Positions 14,008 to 24,629 of a stretch of DNA of 64,000 nucleotides are shown here, in pieces. This stretch comes from Rhyacichthys aspro (taxonomy: Eukaryota; Chordata; Actinopteri; Gobiiformes; Rhyacichthyidae). Each line of letters begins with the position of its first letter. Position 1 is the first letter of the stretch. Both the position numbers and the translations under genes were made by a program. The stretch covers positions 14,747,982 to 14,811,981 of the forward strand of contig CM072168.1 of assembly GCA_036850595.1 (NCBI GenBank), given 5' to 3'. A model generated the notes under the pieces. That model was not told the origin of the DNA. It saw only the letters and a list, made by a program, of their open reading frames with translations, and did no database searches.

Positions 14008-15400
14008 TGTGTGTGTGTGTGTGTGTGTGTGCGTGCATGTGTGTGTTCTTCAAAGGTGACGTCTCACCTGTACAGAGCCTGAAACAGATCTTTGGAGTTG
14101 ACACCAAAAGCCTTTTCATATTGGTTTCTTCCCTCTCTGGGGATTAAAGAAGAAATATTTCATGTTAGCTTTACATAATCTGATGTACATTTTCTTAGAT
14201 CTGAGTGCGACATTTGGAAGGTGACTTTCATAATGTCACTTTTTACCACAAAATTAACTAAATCATGCTGCCTGTCTCTCTTGCAGACAAGCAGTCTCCC
14301 TCAGACATAAGAACGAGACAGTCTATCTTGAAAGCCGTAAAGGAGGTGCAGACTCACCGCCCCGAGGCTACAAATCTATCCTCTGCCCACCATCTGCACG
14401 TAACTTTTTCTGCTCTTCTTCATCCCTCTGTGTGGCATTATTAACCTTGGCCTATTTTAAAGTGTATGGTTATTTATTTCCTGTCGCTTGCTTTTCTGGT
14501 CTGTCGGGTCTTTGCATCATTTGTGTTCTCATTAAACAAAATGGATTCCCTTGAATGTCACTATAATGTCAATCACACAGGGCAACAAAAACTTGAAATA
14601 CCTACAAATAATTACAAATACTTGAGGGATCACTCCAGTGTACAGGCTTCAAAGATGACTTTAATTTTCCAAAATATAATACTTTTGACAAACCAGATGC
14701 CAAGTGTTGAGGCAGATTTTGAAACTCTGTGCAGGGGATGTGGGCATGTCGTGTACTGACCTGATGGCATCTGTAAGGTAGTGCCAGCATAAGTAGATGG
14801 TTTTGGAGCTGTACTGGATGGAGTGGTAAAGGGACACAGGACTGGAGCGTGTCAGGTAAATGCTGGCCTGCTCTGTGTTACTGTACAACACTAAAATTCA
14901 AATAGACAGATAAATGAATTTGAGGCCTATGAGCCTACAAAAATACAACAATTTATATGAAGCAGTTTAATATTAGTAAAGGTGTACTGACCCTGTTCAT
15001 TTTCCTGGTGCGTAGTGAGCAGCTGAAGGCCAGTGCAGGCAGCCAGCAGCCTCTGCATCCCGTCCAGACTTGCTCCAACCGCTTGACAGATCTCCTCCGC
15101 AGACAAGGGACGCTGTGCTTCAAGCAACACATCAAACACTCCCAATTCACATGATGTGAAAACAGTCTAGGTCAAAGAGAGGTGACAGAGTGGAGATTTT
15201 AATGTCATTAAAGTACACTCACAATTCATTTTTGGAGACCCATGTTCTTCTTCTAAGTGCAAGAGCCTCTGTGTTCTGTATATGGTGCATTTGCTTTTTA
15301 CCTTTGAGATAAGGAATCCCTCCATGTAATCCAGTATTTTTCTGGGGTATGTATCTGCAGCAACTGCGCCCTCAGAACCTCTCTCTTGGTGTTCAGCCAT
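5614..15400 (-). CDS. asmt: Acetylserotonin O-methyltransferase, 8 coding exons, 359 aa
   Basis: It transfers a methyl group from S-adenosylmethionine to N-acetylserotonin, the last step of melatonin synthesis, in pineal and retinal cytosol. Coding exons in transcript order: 15302-15400, 14992-15166, 14761-14890, 14068-14136, 10993-11111, 8023-8163, 6680-6802 and 5614-5837. They sum to 1080 nt, all phases agree and all borders are GT-AG. The N-terminal dimerisation domain covers about residues 10-110 (GFLISKTVFTSCELGVFDVL across the exon 1/2 join). The SAM-binding loop, VICDLGGCSGALAK, spans the exon 5/6 join near residue 195. The catalytic-type HDW motif is at about 265-267, and the C-terminus carries LYSLNMLVQTEGRERT. 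The length is close to human ASMT (345 aa main form). I chose the ATG at 15398-15400 because it gives the family's usual short N-terminus; the frame stays open upstream. The fish asmt versus asmt2 paralogue cannot be settled here. Confidence 0.93.
6680..6802 (-). CDS. asmt: asmt coding exon 7, catalytic HDW exon
   Basis: The exon encodes GDFFKDPLPEADLYILARIL followed by HDWTD and on to KACKPG. In plant and animal small-molecule O-methyltransferases the His of HDW is the general base, and it is present here. The exon contains stops in other frames, so frame and splice sites (acceptor at 6803, donor at 6679) were set by the protein match and phase 1 on both sides. Confidence 0.9.
13902..14046. 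repeat. GT/CA microsatellite in asmt intron 4
   Basis: An impure array of about 145 bp: GAGT repeats, then GT runs, GCGT repeats and GT again. On the asmt transcript it is AC-rich. It begins about 20 nt downstream of the exon 4 splice donor. Confidence 0.95.
14068..14136 (-). CDS. asmt: asmt coding exon 4, 69 nt, symmetrical phase
   Basis: This exon encodes the stretch REGRNQYEKAFGVNSKDLFQ and the following ALYR, inside the region linking the dimerisation and methyltransferase domains. Its 69 nt are a multiple of three and it is entered and left in phase 2, so skipping it would remove 23 residues without a frameshift. The splice donor is a good GTGAGA. The intron turns into a long AC array (in the transcript sense) about 20 nt past that donor. 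Confidence 0.9.
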
Positions 15401-16640
15401 TTCCAAGTTCAGGACAGAATCCCAAAAGTTGTGGTTCACTTCTGTCTGTGAAGTGACCTGTCTAGCGCCCTGAGCCTGAGGTGTATTTATGAATGGCAAA
15501 GCAGAACCATAGTTAAAGCCAGACAAAGTGCCCACCCCTACACACCAGTGAGAGAAGCAGTGGGCTAAGCTGATTACAGCCAGATAACCCAGATTAGAGC
15601 AGGGGCTCAGTCTGCACCGCACAAAGAAACAAGTCTATGGCGATACACTGCTGCCTTGTTCATTGTCAGTCACACTCGGATGGAGACTTTCAGGCAGAGC
15701 ATTCCCACAACAGGCCTGTTTTCACGACCTCAAAATGTGATTGACACAGCTGGACACAAGAACTTTCAGAAAAAAAGATGAAAAATGGTTGTGCTGCCAG
15801 TCTCCACCGTATGGCACGATTGCACTTGCACTGAGAGACTAATGACAGTCTGCGGCATAAAACCATTTCACAAGACGCAATAATGATCAAAGTGATTATT
15901 AATTGTATATAATGATACACAATTTTCATCATTTACTTTAATTATAATGTCAGTGCTGAAAATATCTGTTGAAAAAGACCTTGAACTGACGAGTAATAAT
16001 GGCACTTACTATGGTCCAACCAATTTGTATTAATGCCTATGACTTAAAATTGTGGAGATTGCACAAATTCTATAAAAAGCTTAAAGTGGGTTCCCCATGT
16101 GGTATTTTAATTGCTACCACTCTGTTATCTGAATTGGGTCATATTGTGAACATATGGCGTATTCGGACAAATACTAATAAGAATGAAATGTAATCATATG
16201 TCTGCAAATGAAATCAAATCAAAAACATCTTTTATTTCACAGATGCTGGACATGCAACAATCAACCATCAACAATGAAGCCAGTTGTGATGCAAGATTTT
16301 TGTATTGGAGGCAGCTGAGATAAGACAAGGCTGGTTGTTCTGCCATTTCCTATTGTTACAATTTGTATTACAGCTTATTTCTTAAGTAGCCTAGGCCTTA
16401 ATATATGTTTATCGCAACAAACTTCAATACTGGCATACTTATAACCCTGTTAGCTCCGTAGTGCACTTCCTATGTGGAAAGACATTCATGCACTAAAGAA
16501 CCTATTTGAGGAAAGTCAAGAAAGATCATAAGGTTAGGTTTTACGGTTACATTGTGTATGTAAATTAAGTCAGTTGGTTTTATTAATCTCCGTTTCCAAT
16601 TTCCAACAATATCCATATTAATGTATGAATTTAGTTTCTC
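15401..16640. other. asmt to akap17a spacer
   Basis: About 1.2 kb between the asmt start codon and the probable akap17a 3' end. It holds the candidate asmt promoter at its low-coordinate end and otherwise AT-rich sequence in which I see no exon. Both genes point the same way, so asmt lies directly downstream of akap17a. Confidence 0.6.
15484..15596 (-). promoter_or_regulatory. Candidate asmt core promoter: TATA-like box and TAATC sites
   Basis: On the asmt strand an ATAAATA box lies at 15484-15490, about 85 nt upstream of the start codon, which would place transcription start near 15455. Farther upstream are TAATCT (15591-15596) and TAATC (15572-15576). TAATCC/T is the site bound by the OTX/CRX homeoproteins that switch on pineal and photoreceptor genes in vertebrates. 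The motifs are read directly; their function is inferred from the gene's known tissue specificity. Confidence 0.35.
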
Positions 16641-16648
16641 CTTAGCAG

Positions 16649-16654
16649 TTTATT
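16649..16654 (-). terminator. Candidate akap17a polyadenylation signal AATAAA
   Basis: TTTATT on the plus strand reads AATAAA in gene sense, about 290 nt after the stop codon. It is the first such hexamer downstream that I see; others follow near 16,576 and 16,231. Confidence 0.3.
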
Positions 16655-16945
16655 GCTATTTTGCAAAACGTAAAGTAGCTGGTCATTTTACCAGACCTGG
16701 AATACAGATTTGGTACATTTGTATTTTAAGTCATGTTTTGGACAAAAGAAGCAAAATTACAGTTGTCAGCACTACTAATCCAATGAAAAAAAAAACAAAA
16801 CATAAAATCTTTAAAAAATCCAATAAAACAATTTAACACGGAATGATACATTCACGGCACGCTCTTTGTTGCTCAAGTGTTTTGTGCAAACCATTTTAAC
16901 AAAGCACCATATCTTTCCCAGTCACCAGTACGTTATTGTGTATGT

Positions 16946-17761
16946 TTATCGTCTTCGGGAATGACTCCTGTCCCTGCTGCTGCTGTGCCTCCTGTATCTA
17001 CGGCTGTAACGGCTGTAAGAGCTGCTCCGTGAGTTGCCTCTGCTGTATCTACGGTGACTGTGTCTGTGGCTCCTCCCCCCACTGCTGCTCCTGCTCCTGT
17101 CTCTGCTCGAGCTGCTGCTGTGGCTCCTCCTCCTGCCGCCGTGATGACTAGAGCTCCTCCTATGACGGCTGTAACTCCTCCTGTGGCGACTATGGCTCCT
17201 CCTCTGGCGGCTGTGGCTCCTCCTCCTCCTGTCTCGACTGTTGGGGCTGCGGCCTCTGTGGGGGTGGTCTTTGACCCTTGCCCGCTCTTTACTGTATGCA
17301 CTCCCCACTGTTTCCTCTTTAATCCTCTCTCTGCTCTTGTTCCTGTCTTCCTCATCTCTTTTTTCTTCTGCCACTTTATTTTGTGCGACATGTTGTACAC
17401 TTAATTTGGACTTTTCTGGTTTTACCCCATTAACTCTGCCTAGGACCCCCATTATTACATCATCGGCACAGCTGCTCTCTTCTCCAGTTTGGTCGTGAAT
17501 ATCTGGAGAATTAGTGCTTTTCCCGCTACTCTTCTTTAAAAGGTTACACAGCAGTTTTTCTCGCAGCTCCTTCTCTCTGCGCTGGAGCTCTAACGCTCGT
17601 TCCTTCTCCACTTCCACTCTGCGTAGCTCTTCCTCTTGGCGACGTCTGCAGGCCTCCAGCTGCTGCAGGCGAGCCAACTCCTCCTTCTGCCGGGCCTCCT
17701 CCTGCTTCCTCTGCTCCTCTCGCTCAGCTCGCTCCTTCTCCAGCTGCTGCTGTTTCTGGGC
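16946..17761 (-). CDS. akap17a: akap17a last coding exon: coiled-coil end and RS domain
   Basis: It encodes about 271 residues. The first third continues the Glu/Arg-rich coiled coil; a linker containing ADDVIMGVLGRVNGVKPEK follows. The last 105 or so residues are almost only Arg, Ser, His and Tyr, with repeated RRSHSR and RHRRS units ending DRSHSRRR. Such RS tails mediate protein contacts in splicing factors and are phosphorylated. The opposite strand has long Cys/Ser or Ala/Pro open frames that are mirror images of the RS codons. Confidence 0.92.
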   Translation of the reverse strand, partial: AQKQQQLEKERAEREEQRKQEEARQKEELARLQQLEACRRRQEEELRRVEVEKERALELQRREKELREKLLCNLLKKSSGKSTNSPDIHDQTGEESSCADDVIMGVLGRVNGVKPEKSKLSVQHVAQNKVAEEKRDEEDRNKSRERIKEETVGSAYSKERARVKDHPHRGRSPNSRDRRRRSHSRQRRSHSRHRRSYSRHRRSSSHHGGRRRSHSSSSSRDRSRSSSGGRSHRHSHRRYSRGNSRSSSYSRYSRRYRRHSSSRDRSHSRRR

Positions 17762-20617
17762 CTGGACAAAGATGAATAAAATCCATACTATTATTTATGG
17801 TCATTTAATCAAGCCAAAAGAATAGGGCAGCAAAAAGGGGAAACAATTAAAGTTTTAAAGCAGACTGGCATTGGAAATAAAGGTGAAGATGTCTAATGAC
17901 ACTGTTTTGTAAAATTGAGTAAGTAATTCTAGTAATCAAAGCTAACTCAATAGGGCTAATATGCATTGAAAAATGTGAAGTTAAAAGAAACATGACAACT
18001 ATACTATGTCAGCACCACTTAATTCACTAAATTCACATCACATCTGTGTCCTGCACCTCTTATAGGGGTCTTTGGCAGGAAACAGCAATGAATGAAATAA
18101 AATGCACATTTACATCTTACACTAAAAAAAAGTATCTCACGATGAAACAGCAGTGAAAATCTCATATCTCAGATCCCAGATGTTATCGTTTGACAAAACA
18201 ATCAAAAAGATTTTTCTTCAAAGCTTGATAACTTTGACAGAGCCAAAAATGATGTGATTGTCATTTGCCATAAATCTTTCTCAGGCTTTCAAAAATCAAT
18301 CACTGAGCTATTAGGCAGCTTTGGTGATTTGCATAATTGCTTACAAATTATGCCACCATCTGTTTTCCAAGCCACCTGCCCTGGCAAACTGCATTCTAAT
18401 GTGGCACCCATCCATTGGACAAGGTGTGGTCTGTTTTGTTGTCTTCAGTGCTGCCTGATTTTGTAATTATGAGTTTGAACTTGATTTGTGTCATACCTTG
18501 GCTCTGGCCAGCAGCTCTGCGATCAGTCGTATAGACTCGAGGTTGCGCTGGGCCAACAGCAGCCTCCTTTCTTCCATGGCGATTTTCATCTGCAGCTTCT
18601 TCTGTTCCTCCTCCTGCTGCCTCTTCACTTTCTTCAGGTTCCTCCGCTCCTCTCTTTCCCTTTGTTTCTGTTCACGCTTTCGCAACCTCTCCTCCTTTTT
18701 TCTCTCTTTCTCCTCTTCTTCCTGCGCCTTCTGTTTCCTAAAAAGTGAAAGTTTGACTTCAACGCTTTCTATTCTTGGTTTATACAGATGAATCTATGTT
18801 TTAATGTTTTAATGATAAAAATTGACAATAAATTATTACTTTCAAAGCCTTTTATTAAATTGCTTCTTATTGTACCTCTCTTCCTCTTTCCGTCGCTCCT
18901 CCTCTTCCTTCTCTCGTCGCTTCTGCTCCTCCCTCTGTCTCTCAAGCTCCTGTAACTTCAGTCTCTCCATGCTTCTCCTCTTCACAGCAGAATCACTCAG
19001 GTGCTTACCAGTGTCAAAGGTTACCTACAAATATTTTTTTTGTACATAATAGTCAGTGTCACATTTTATTTCAATTCTGGTAATACTAATTGTAGGTTGT
19101 ATTTATGAGTTTCATCTACCACTTGGATAGTGAGTAAAAATAAAGTGAACATAGAATTAATACACAACATCTTCAGTTTTATTTGGATTATGTACCAGAT
19201 CCATTATCACTTATCAGCCTTCATTTACTTTGCACAGAGAAGCTTTAGTCTAAGGATTAAGCACTCTGTTTTGTTATCTAGGAAAAGATGATGATGCAGC
19301 TTTCGTTCTCATTTCACTAAAAGGTCTTGAAGCTGCTATGTCTGTCTCGTTGGTGCAGTCGAAACATCATAATGCCTTTGTTTTAAAATAGCAACCTTTG
19401 GGCTGTTTCTACAGATCTGCAAATGTGTGTATGTATATAGAGAATAAAAGACTATTATTTAAATACTTGCTGTAGTATTGTATGTTTCCAATCAATCTAA
19501 AACTGCAGTACCTTTATGTTGCAGGCCACAGCTTTTCCATCGTCTCCTTTTAGCATAAGCTTCATGCCACGCAGTGTGTCCATGGCTTTGGTGAAACCAC
19601 AGTACTCTTGATACTGGACATAAGCCTCAAAGTTCAGATGACCACCAAAGCTGAATGTATTGAAGTTTTTATCCATCATCTCTTCTCTGTATGGGTCCAG
19701 CATTGGGATGTCAACTTTTCGTACCTATGAAACAATTAATTATGTAATTTTGTGGTTCAGAGAAATAAATAAAGCTAACTAAAGAGAAATGTATGGTTAC
19801 CTTCCCAAATGACTGAAATACAGCAACAAGAACCTCCTCAGAGGGCCGATCTGGGAACTGGCTGTCCTTTTGACTAAACCAACGACAGGGAAGTCCCTCC
19901 AGGTGAATGGTGTCAGGTCTCTCTCCTGGCAGAGTCTCATTCATGTCCTTAGCATCACGGAAAAAGGAGTCCCAGTCGTGACGTGTGGGAAAATCCACTT
20001 TATTTTCTACAGCTCGAACCTAAGAAGACAAAGCAAGTGAAGCTCTCAAATAGATGCCAGCCTTATTTATTACTATAAATATGACCAAATATTGTGTATG
20101 CCAAACAGTGGCAAATAGTTCTGATAGTGCAGCAGGAAAAAAGCTACTGAAATATTTTAATAATAATAATTCAAAAGTTTAATGCTAAGCCCACCACCTA
20201 TACTGACAACTGACATGCACTGTATATACTCAAAGTAAGAGAACCAATAGCATTCCCCAGTTAACAGTACCATGTCAGTATTAGCCTTACCTTTAAAACA
20301 TCAGTAAATCCACTGAGTTTGATGCTCTTCCCATCCAGACGACCCAGCAGGTTCTTCACTACTGTTTTGTTTTCCACCTCTCCTTCAAATCGTATGAAGT
20401 CCATGGTGCTCTTTGAGATCCTGAGAGCCGAGAACTGCTCCGGGGCGACCATGGCTTTCACCCTCTCCATCACCTCCCAGTTGGAAATGCTCTTGCCTGG
20501 GAGTTTGAGTTGGGGAAGAGCTACGCTGATGGTCATTTTGGCAATAGGCTTGAGGTACAAGTTGTAGTCAGCAGACAGGCACAGTGCCTCCGAAGTGTCG
20601 TGGACTATTGTGGTCAT
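16946..20617 (-). CDS. akap17a: A-kinase anchoring protein 17A (SFRS17A/XE7), 6 coding exons, 654 aa
   Basis: In mammals this is a nuclear-speckle protein that binds PKA regulatory subunits and influences alternative splicing. Coding exons in transcript order: 20291-20617, 19801-20019, 19512-19724, 18876-19024, 18497-18737 and 16946-17761, together 655 codons with stop. The first three introns are phase 0. The N-terminus carries LYLKPIAKMTISVALPQLKL and ISNWEVMERVKAMV. An RRM-like region (about residues 115-250) includes FPTRHDWDSFFRDAKDMNET and DIPMLDPYREEM. A long Glu/Arg/Lys-rich coiled coil (about 255-470) contains LLLAQRNLESIRLIAELLAR, the likely PKA-anchoring helices. An RS domain ends the protein. 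Length is near human (695 aa). The start at 20617 was chosen because MTTIVHDTSEA matches the family and an acceptor lies 22 nt upstream, so the open frame above it is intron. Confidence 0.93.
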
Positions 20618-21480
20618 TGTTCCTGACTGAAGGGAGCAGCTGCAGGAGAGAGAACAGAGTCTGTCAGTACAGTCACAACTACAACTACTAAATATATACT
20701 GATATTTCCTGCCATTGTTATTACATACAACAAAATCATAGGTGACATACAACACGTTTTAACTAACCCTAGTATGATTTTCAGATGTCAAATGAATCAT
20801 GACAAAACTTCACACACACTTCACATTATTGAAAGCCATATGTCTGTCTCTGTGCTGCCATTTATTTTAGGTTAGTTTTTTTCTTCTTTGTTTAACGTTA
20901 TTGACCGTAAATGTTTTAAAACATATCCAAAGCAGCCACATTTATTTAAGGCTATGAACAATTAAAATAAAGGTTCAGATTTTCAATGTGAATTTTGGTG
21001 GCGAGCAAAGCAACACACATTTGGGCCAGATCCACTGTTTAATGTTACCGAACTAATCAGAAGAAACAAGGTGTTTGTAGAAGCAAGGCACTGGTCTAAA
21101 GCTCATTGCATAATTTTGATGATGATCATTGCTGTATAAACCTCGTAAAAAGGAAGAAATTCATTAACCATCGCCAAATGTTTACAAAGGCACTGAGTTA
21201 AATACTGTATATACTCCACACGAAGCTAACATTAGCGACGTGGCTAGCGTTTTAGCTGCAACTTTGTTCACTCTGACGCCGCCAAATCGTATGCACTTCG
21301 AAACACTTCAACAAAATAGCTTTTTATCTAAACGCTACTCACATCACATTAGATTTTCTCAGTTCAAGCCTTTAATAACAATTTCACTGAAGGGCGGTTG
21401 AGATACTTGTTGAAGAAAAATCATTACAACTTCAGGTACTTCCGTATTCAAGGAAGTGCACTTTGACCTTAGAAAGAGAA
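20618..21480 (-). promoter_or_regulatory. akap17a 5' UTR intron, non-coding first exon and promoter region
   Basis: Read on the akap17a strand, an acceptor (CTCCTGCAG) sits at about 20640, 22 nt before the start codon. A GTGAGTAGCG donor lies at 21333-21342, so a non-coding first exon probably starts near 21,450. An ETS-type site, ACTTCCG on the plus strand, is at 21438-21444, as is common at housekeeping promoters. CpGs are more frequent at 21,220-21,510 than in the flanks. The exon structure is inferred without transcripts. Confidence 0.45.
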
Positions 21481-21499
21481 AACGAACGGCTCGGAAAAT

Positions 21500-23330
21500 T
21501 GGGTTATTTCTAAACAGCGACGCCATGTGGAAATGTGTATAAAAACACCAATACTGATTCAGTTACACATCAGTTCAATACATTCAATATTAACTTTGCC
21601 GCCATTGCACATGTTACATAATAAAAAAAAATATGGTTTAGCATGTAATAAAAAAACCCAGTAATTGTGCTACCTGTAATGAATATTAATTTGATATTGT
21701 TGAATATGTTTAATAATACATTGGTATCTTAAGTTGTATGGATGGTAGGTTACTTAAAGTCTTATTAATTTGGGCTGTAAAAATAGGGTAGCTATATCCT
21801 ACATTGAATACACATATTGAGTAATACATACAGGGCTAAGTTTGCACAAAAATAGAGCAATATTCAGTTGTCCAATTGTGTTGCCTAAGTACAGCATAGA
21901 TTTAAAATAACAGCAATTAGTGGCACTGCAGGCATCTTGACTTAATGTTAAGCCTGAGGATATTTAATTACAAGAGGCTTCAAAACAATACCCAGATGAT
22001 TTGAACGTTAAGAACACTAAGCTCCCCACCTGAGAATGACCTGGAGAAATATGAATTATTTTTAATAGGCTTCCCAATGTTCTCTGCCCAGTCCATGCAA
22101 AATCAAAATACATGTAAGGAAATGCTTGGTTAAAAGATAATAAATAACAAAGCTCCAATATGTCCTCATTAAGCTTTAAACTCACACATGTTTCAGGTTT
22201 GTTGACAAATCTATAAATCCTTCCCTTTTTAAACGGAGCTTTATTTGCTTGCCATCACGGATGTGGTAAATGTTTGGGTGGAAGGGAAGAGTGAATGGAC
22301 TGGACACATGGATTAATGTCCAGTGGAGGCCCTGGGCCAAAAAGTTGGCACAGTTTCCCTGAAAAGATGGCAGAGGAATTTACATAATAGGCATTAGTCC
22401 CTTCACTGTGTATGTAGGTCAGTAACTGCAGTCAGACAGACTCTACTCTGTCCCAGTGAGCAGTCATCAAAGAGATTGCTCTGCTTCAGAAATGCAACCA
22501 CGGGGACAACACAGACATGAAAATAGCCATACCTTCAGTGACCTCTATAGATGTGTGTTAACTTGTAGCGGTCCACAAGATATTTTCCAACTATGATGCT
22601 ATTGCATAATAAAAAATGTATATACTTTTAGACATGAACGTTTTTCTTCTGATGAAATGTAACACAGTGTACCCTGTTCAAATATATGACTCCGTACTCA
22701 TGTTAAACACTCTTGCTCCTCTTGTTCCAATCACATACTGAGGATAAGAGACCCAAATCCATGACCCAATGTGACTCATTAGATAAAACTTACAGTGTGA
22801 GGATGTTGGATCATTGTAACACAGAGCAACTGGAGTATTCCCAAACACCAGGTGCAGAATGAAGAGCGGCAGTGAATAGACAGGGTGCAGTGTTTCAAAG
22901 ACAGCTTGTGGACAGGAAGCTGAGGATAAACTATAAATGCTGGACTAAAGCTGGGAGAGGGGGGTCACAGGGGCATCAATTATTCAATGCTATCAGCCAA
23001 GGACAATCAGCTGGTGTCAGCAGGATTGGCAGTTAAATAGCCTGTTTCATCCAGACACCAGTGTCCAACAATTAAGCCGTGTAGCTGTAGTCAATCAAAA
23101 ACTTAAGTGTTTACTGTATATTATTGTTTCCAATTTTTGGCACTATGTTCCAGTCTATAATATCAGGGCCATTGCCAGTTATAAGTCAGTGAAGGGCAGA
23201 TTATTTCACATTTGCGATTTGCCACTTCTGCTTAATACTTGGATTGATTTACTATTTTTACCATTGCTTTTATAATACTCTATCATCAGGAATTAAAGAT
23301 ACTTGAACTAAATAAATGTGACTAAATGTA
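21500..23330. other. Spacer between akap17a and sowahc, no gene seen
   Basis: AT-rich sequence without recognisable exons, RNA genes or intact mobile elements. It contains the point where the human PAR1-like and 2q13-like gene blocks meet. Confidence 0.55.
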
Positions 23331-23341
23331 AAAATTATTGC

Positions 23342-23347
23342 TTTATT
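23342..23347 (-). terminator. Candidate sowahc polyadenylation signal AATAAA
   Basis: TTTATT here reads AATAAA in the sowahc sense, about 1.3 kb past the stop codon. Sequence 23,340-24,629 would then be 3' UTR. It has no coding look and several A/T-rich runs. Confidence 0.3.
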
Positions 23348-24629
23348 TCACATTCAGGGCTGACAAAACTGAAAATGTGGCTCAGGTACAGTTTCACAAC
23401 ACATAAAACTCCAGAGTAAATAACAAACAAGACATGGTTTATGAACAAAAAAGGAACATTGCACTGCAGTTAACAATTTCCCTATTCACTCATAAACAAA
23501 GTGACAATGTACTGTACAATCCGACACCAAAAGTAGCCCTAAAATTTATTTGTGCTACAAAATACTACAGGTACATTCAGAAAATCTATGATGCGTCATG
23601 TCATTGGGAGGGCAAGGTTCACATATTTGGGCGTATAGAACAATGATTGTGCACATGCAGGGTCAGAACAATACACAAGGGCCAGTAAAGCGCTTTAGTC
23701 TCATTTAATAAAAGAGGTTTGGGATTTCATTAGTACTAAAAATGGTTTCATAAAGTATCTACTTAAGCTTATGTATGGGTGTAGCTGTCTGTCGAAGTGC
23801 TACAATGTGAGGAACTGATTAAAGGCTTTACTATTCAATTACTGCAACAGAGAAAACAAAGATTGAACCAGATTACATGGATGTGTGAGGTACACTGTAG
23901 TCAGTAGAAAAGGATTATATACATTATATATAAACAGTTTGTTCAACAAAAGGTCAATAAATGTCATATGTAATCTAAAACAGTATGTCTCAGTAATTAT
24001 AATAAATGATTTTAAATTATAGGTCCAAAAACAACAGAAACTATGACCACCCAACTATCTCCAAAGTGACAAGTGCAAATATAGAATTGATATGGTTGCG
24101 TTTTTTCAGTCCAGTATTAAAATCTGCTACATAAAAAAATCACTACATGGAACTTCAGTGACAGTTTTGAGCACCATCCAATCAACAGGGTTAATATATA
24201 CTGAGAAAAATATATTCATTTGCATTAAGAAACAAATAAAAGAATGTTTGTTTTTGTTTTTGTTTTCCGTAGCTTCCCTTTTTAGGATTTGTGTAAACAC
24301 TATTATACCATGACCATGATCATGTGGCGATACTTACTGCTGTATGAATATATGACTTGTGCTCTTGAATAAGTGATGTAACTTAAGCTTAAAACTACAT
24401 CTGTAATTTAAATCTATGTAATGTAATAACATAGATAAAACTGTTGGCTTACAAACCTTGGCTTACTTTTTTTTTTTTTAATCAGCAGGTAGTATTTGCA
24501 TAATTCAAACAAACAGTAACAAAAGATGTTAGTTTACAAGTGTCCCAGCCTACAGTAATAGAACTTTATCTCAGCTTATAGAGGTAAGTAAACTGTGACT
24601 ATAGAATGTGAAGATAGTTTTGTGTCATT

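Noticed and set aside
15167..15622. 151-codon open frame reaching above asmt exon 1
   Set aside because: Only the MAEHQERG...ISK part matches ASMT; upstream residues have no similarity and overlap the TATA-like box, and the 3' part runs into intron 1.
17054..17825. Long plus-strand open frames (Ala/Pro-rich, Cys/Ser-rich) across akap17a
   Set aside because: They are the antisense of the RS and Glu/Arg codons of the real minus-strand exons, with no start context, splice sites or family match.
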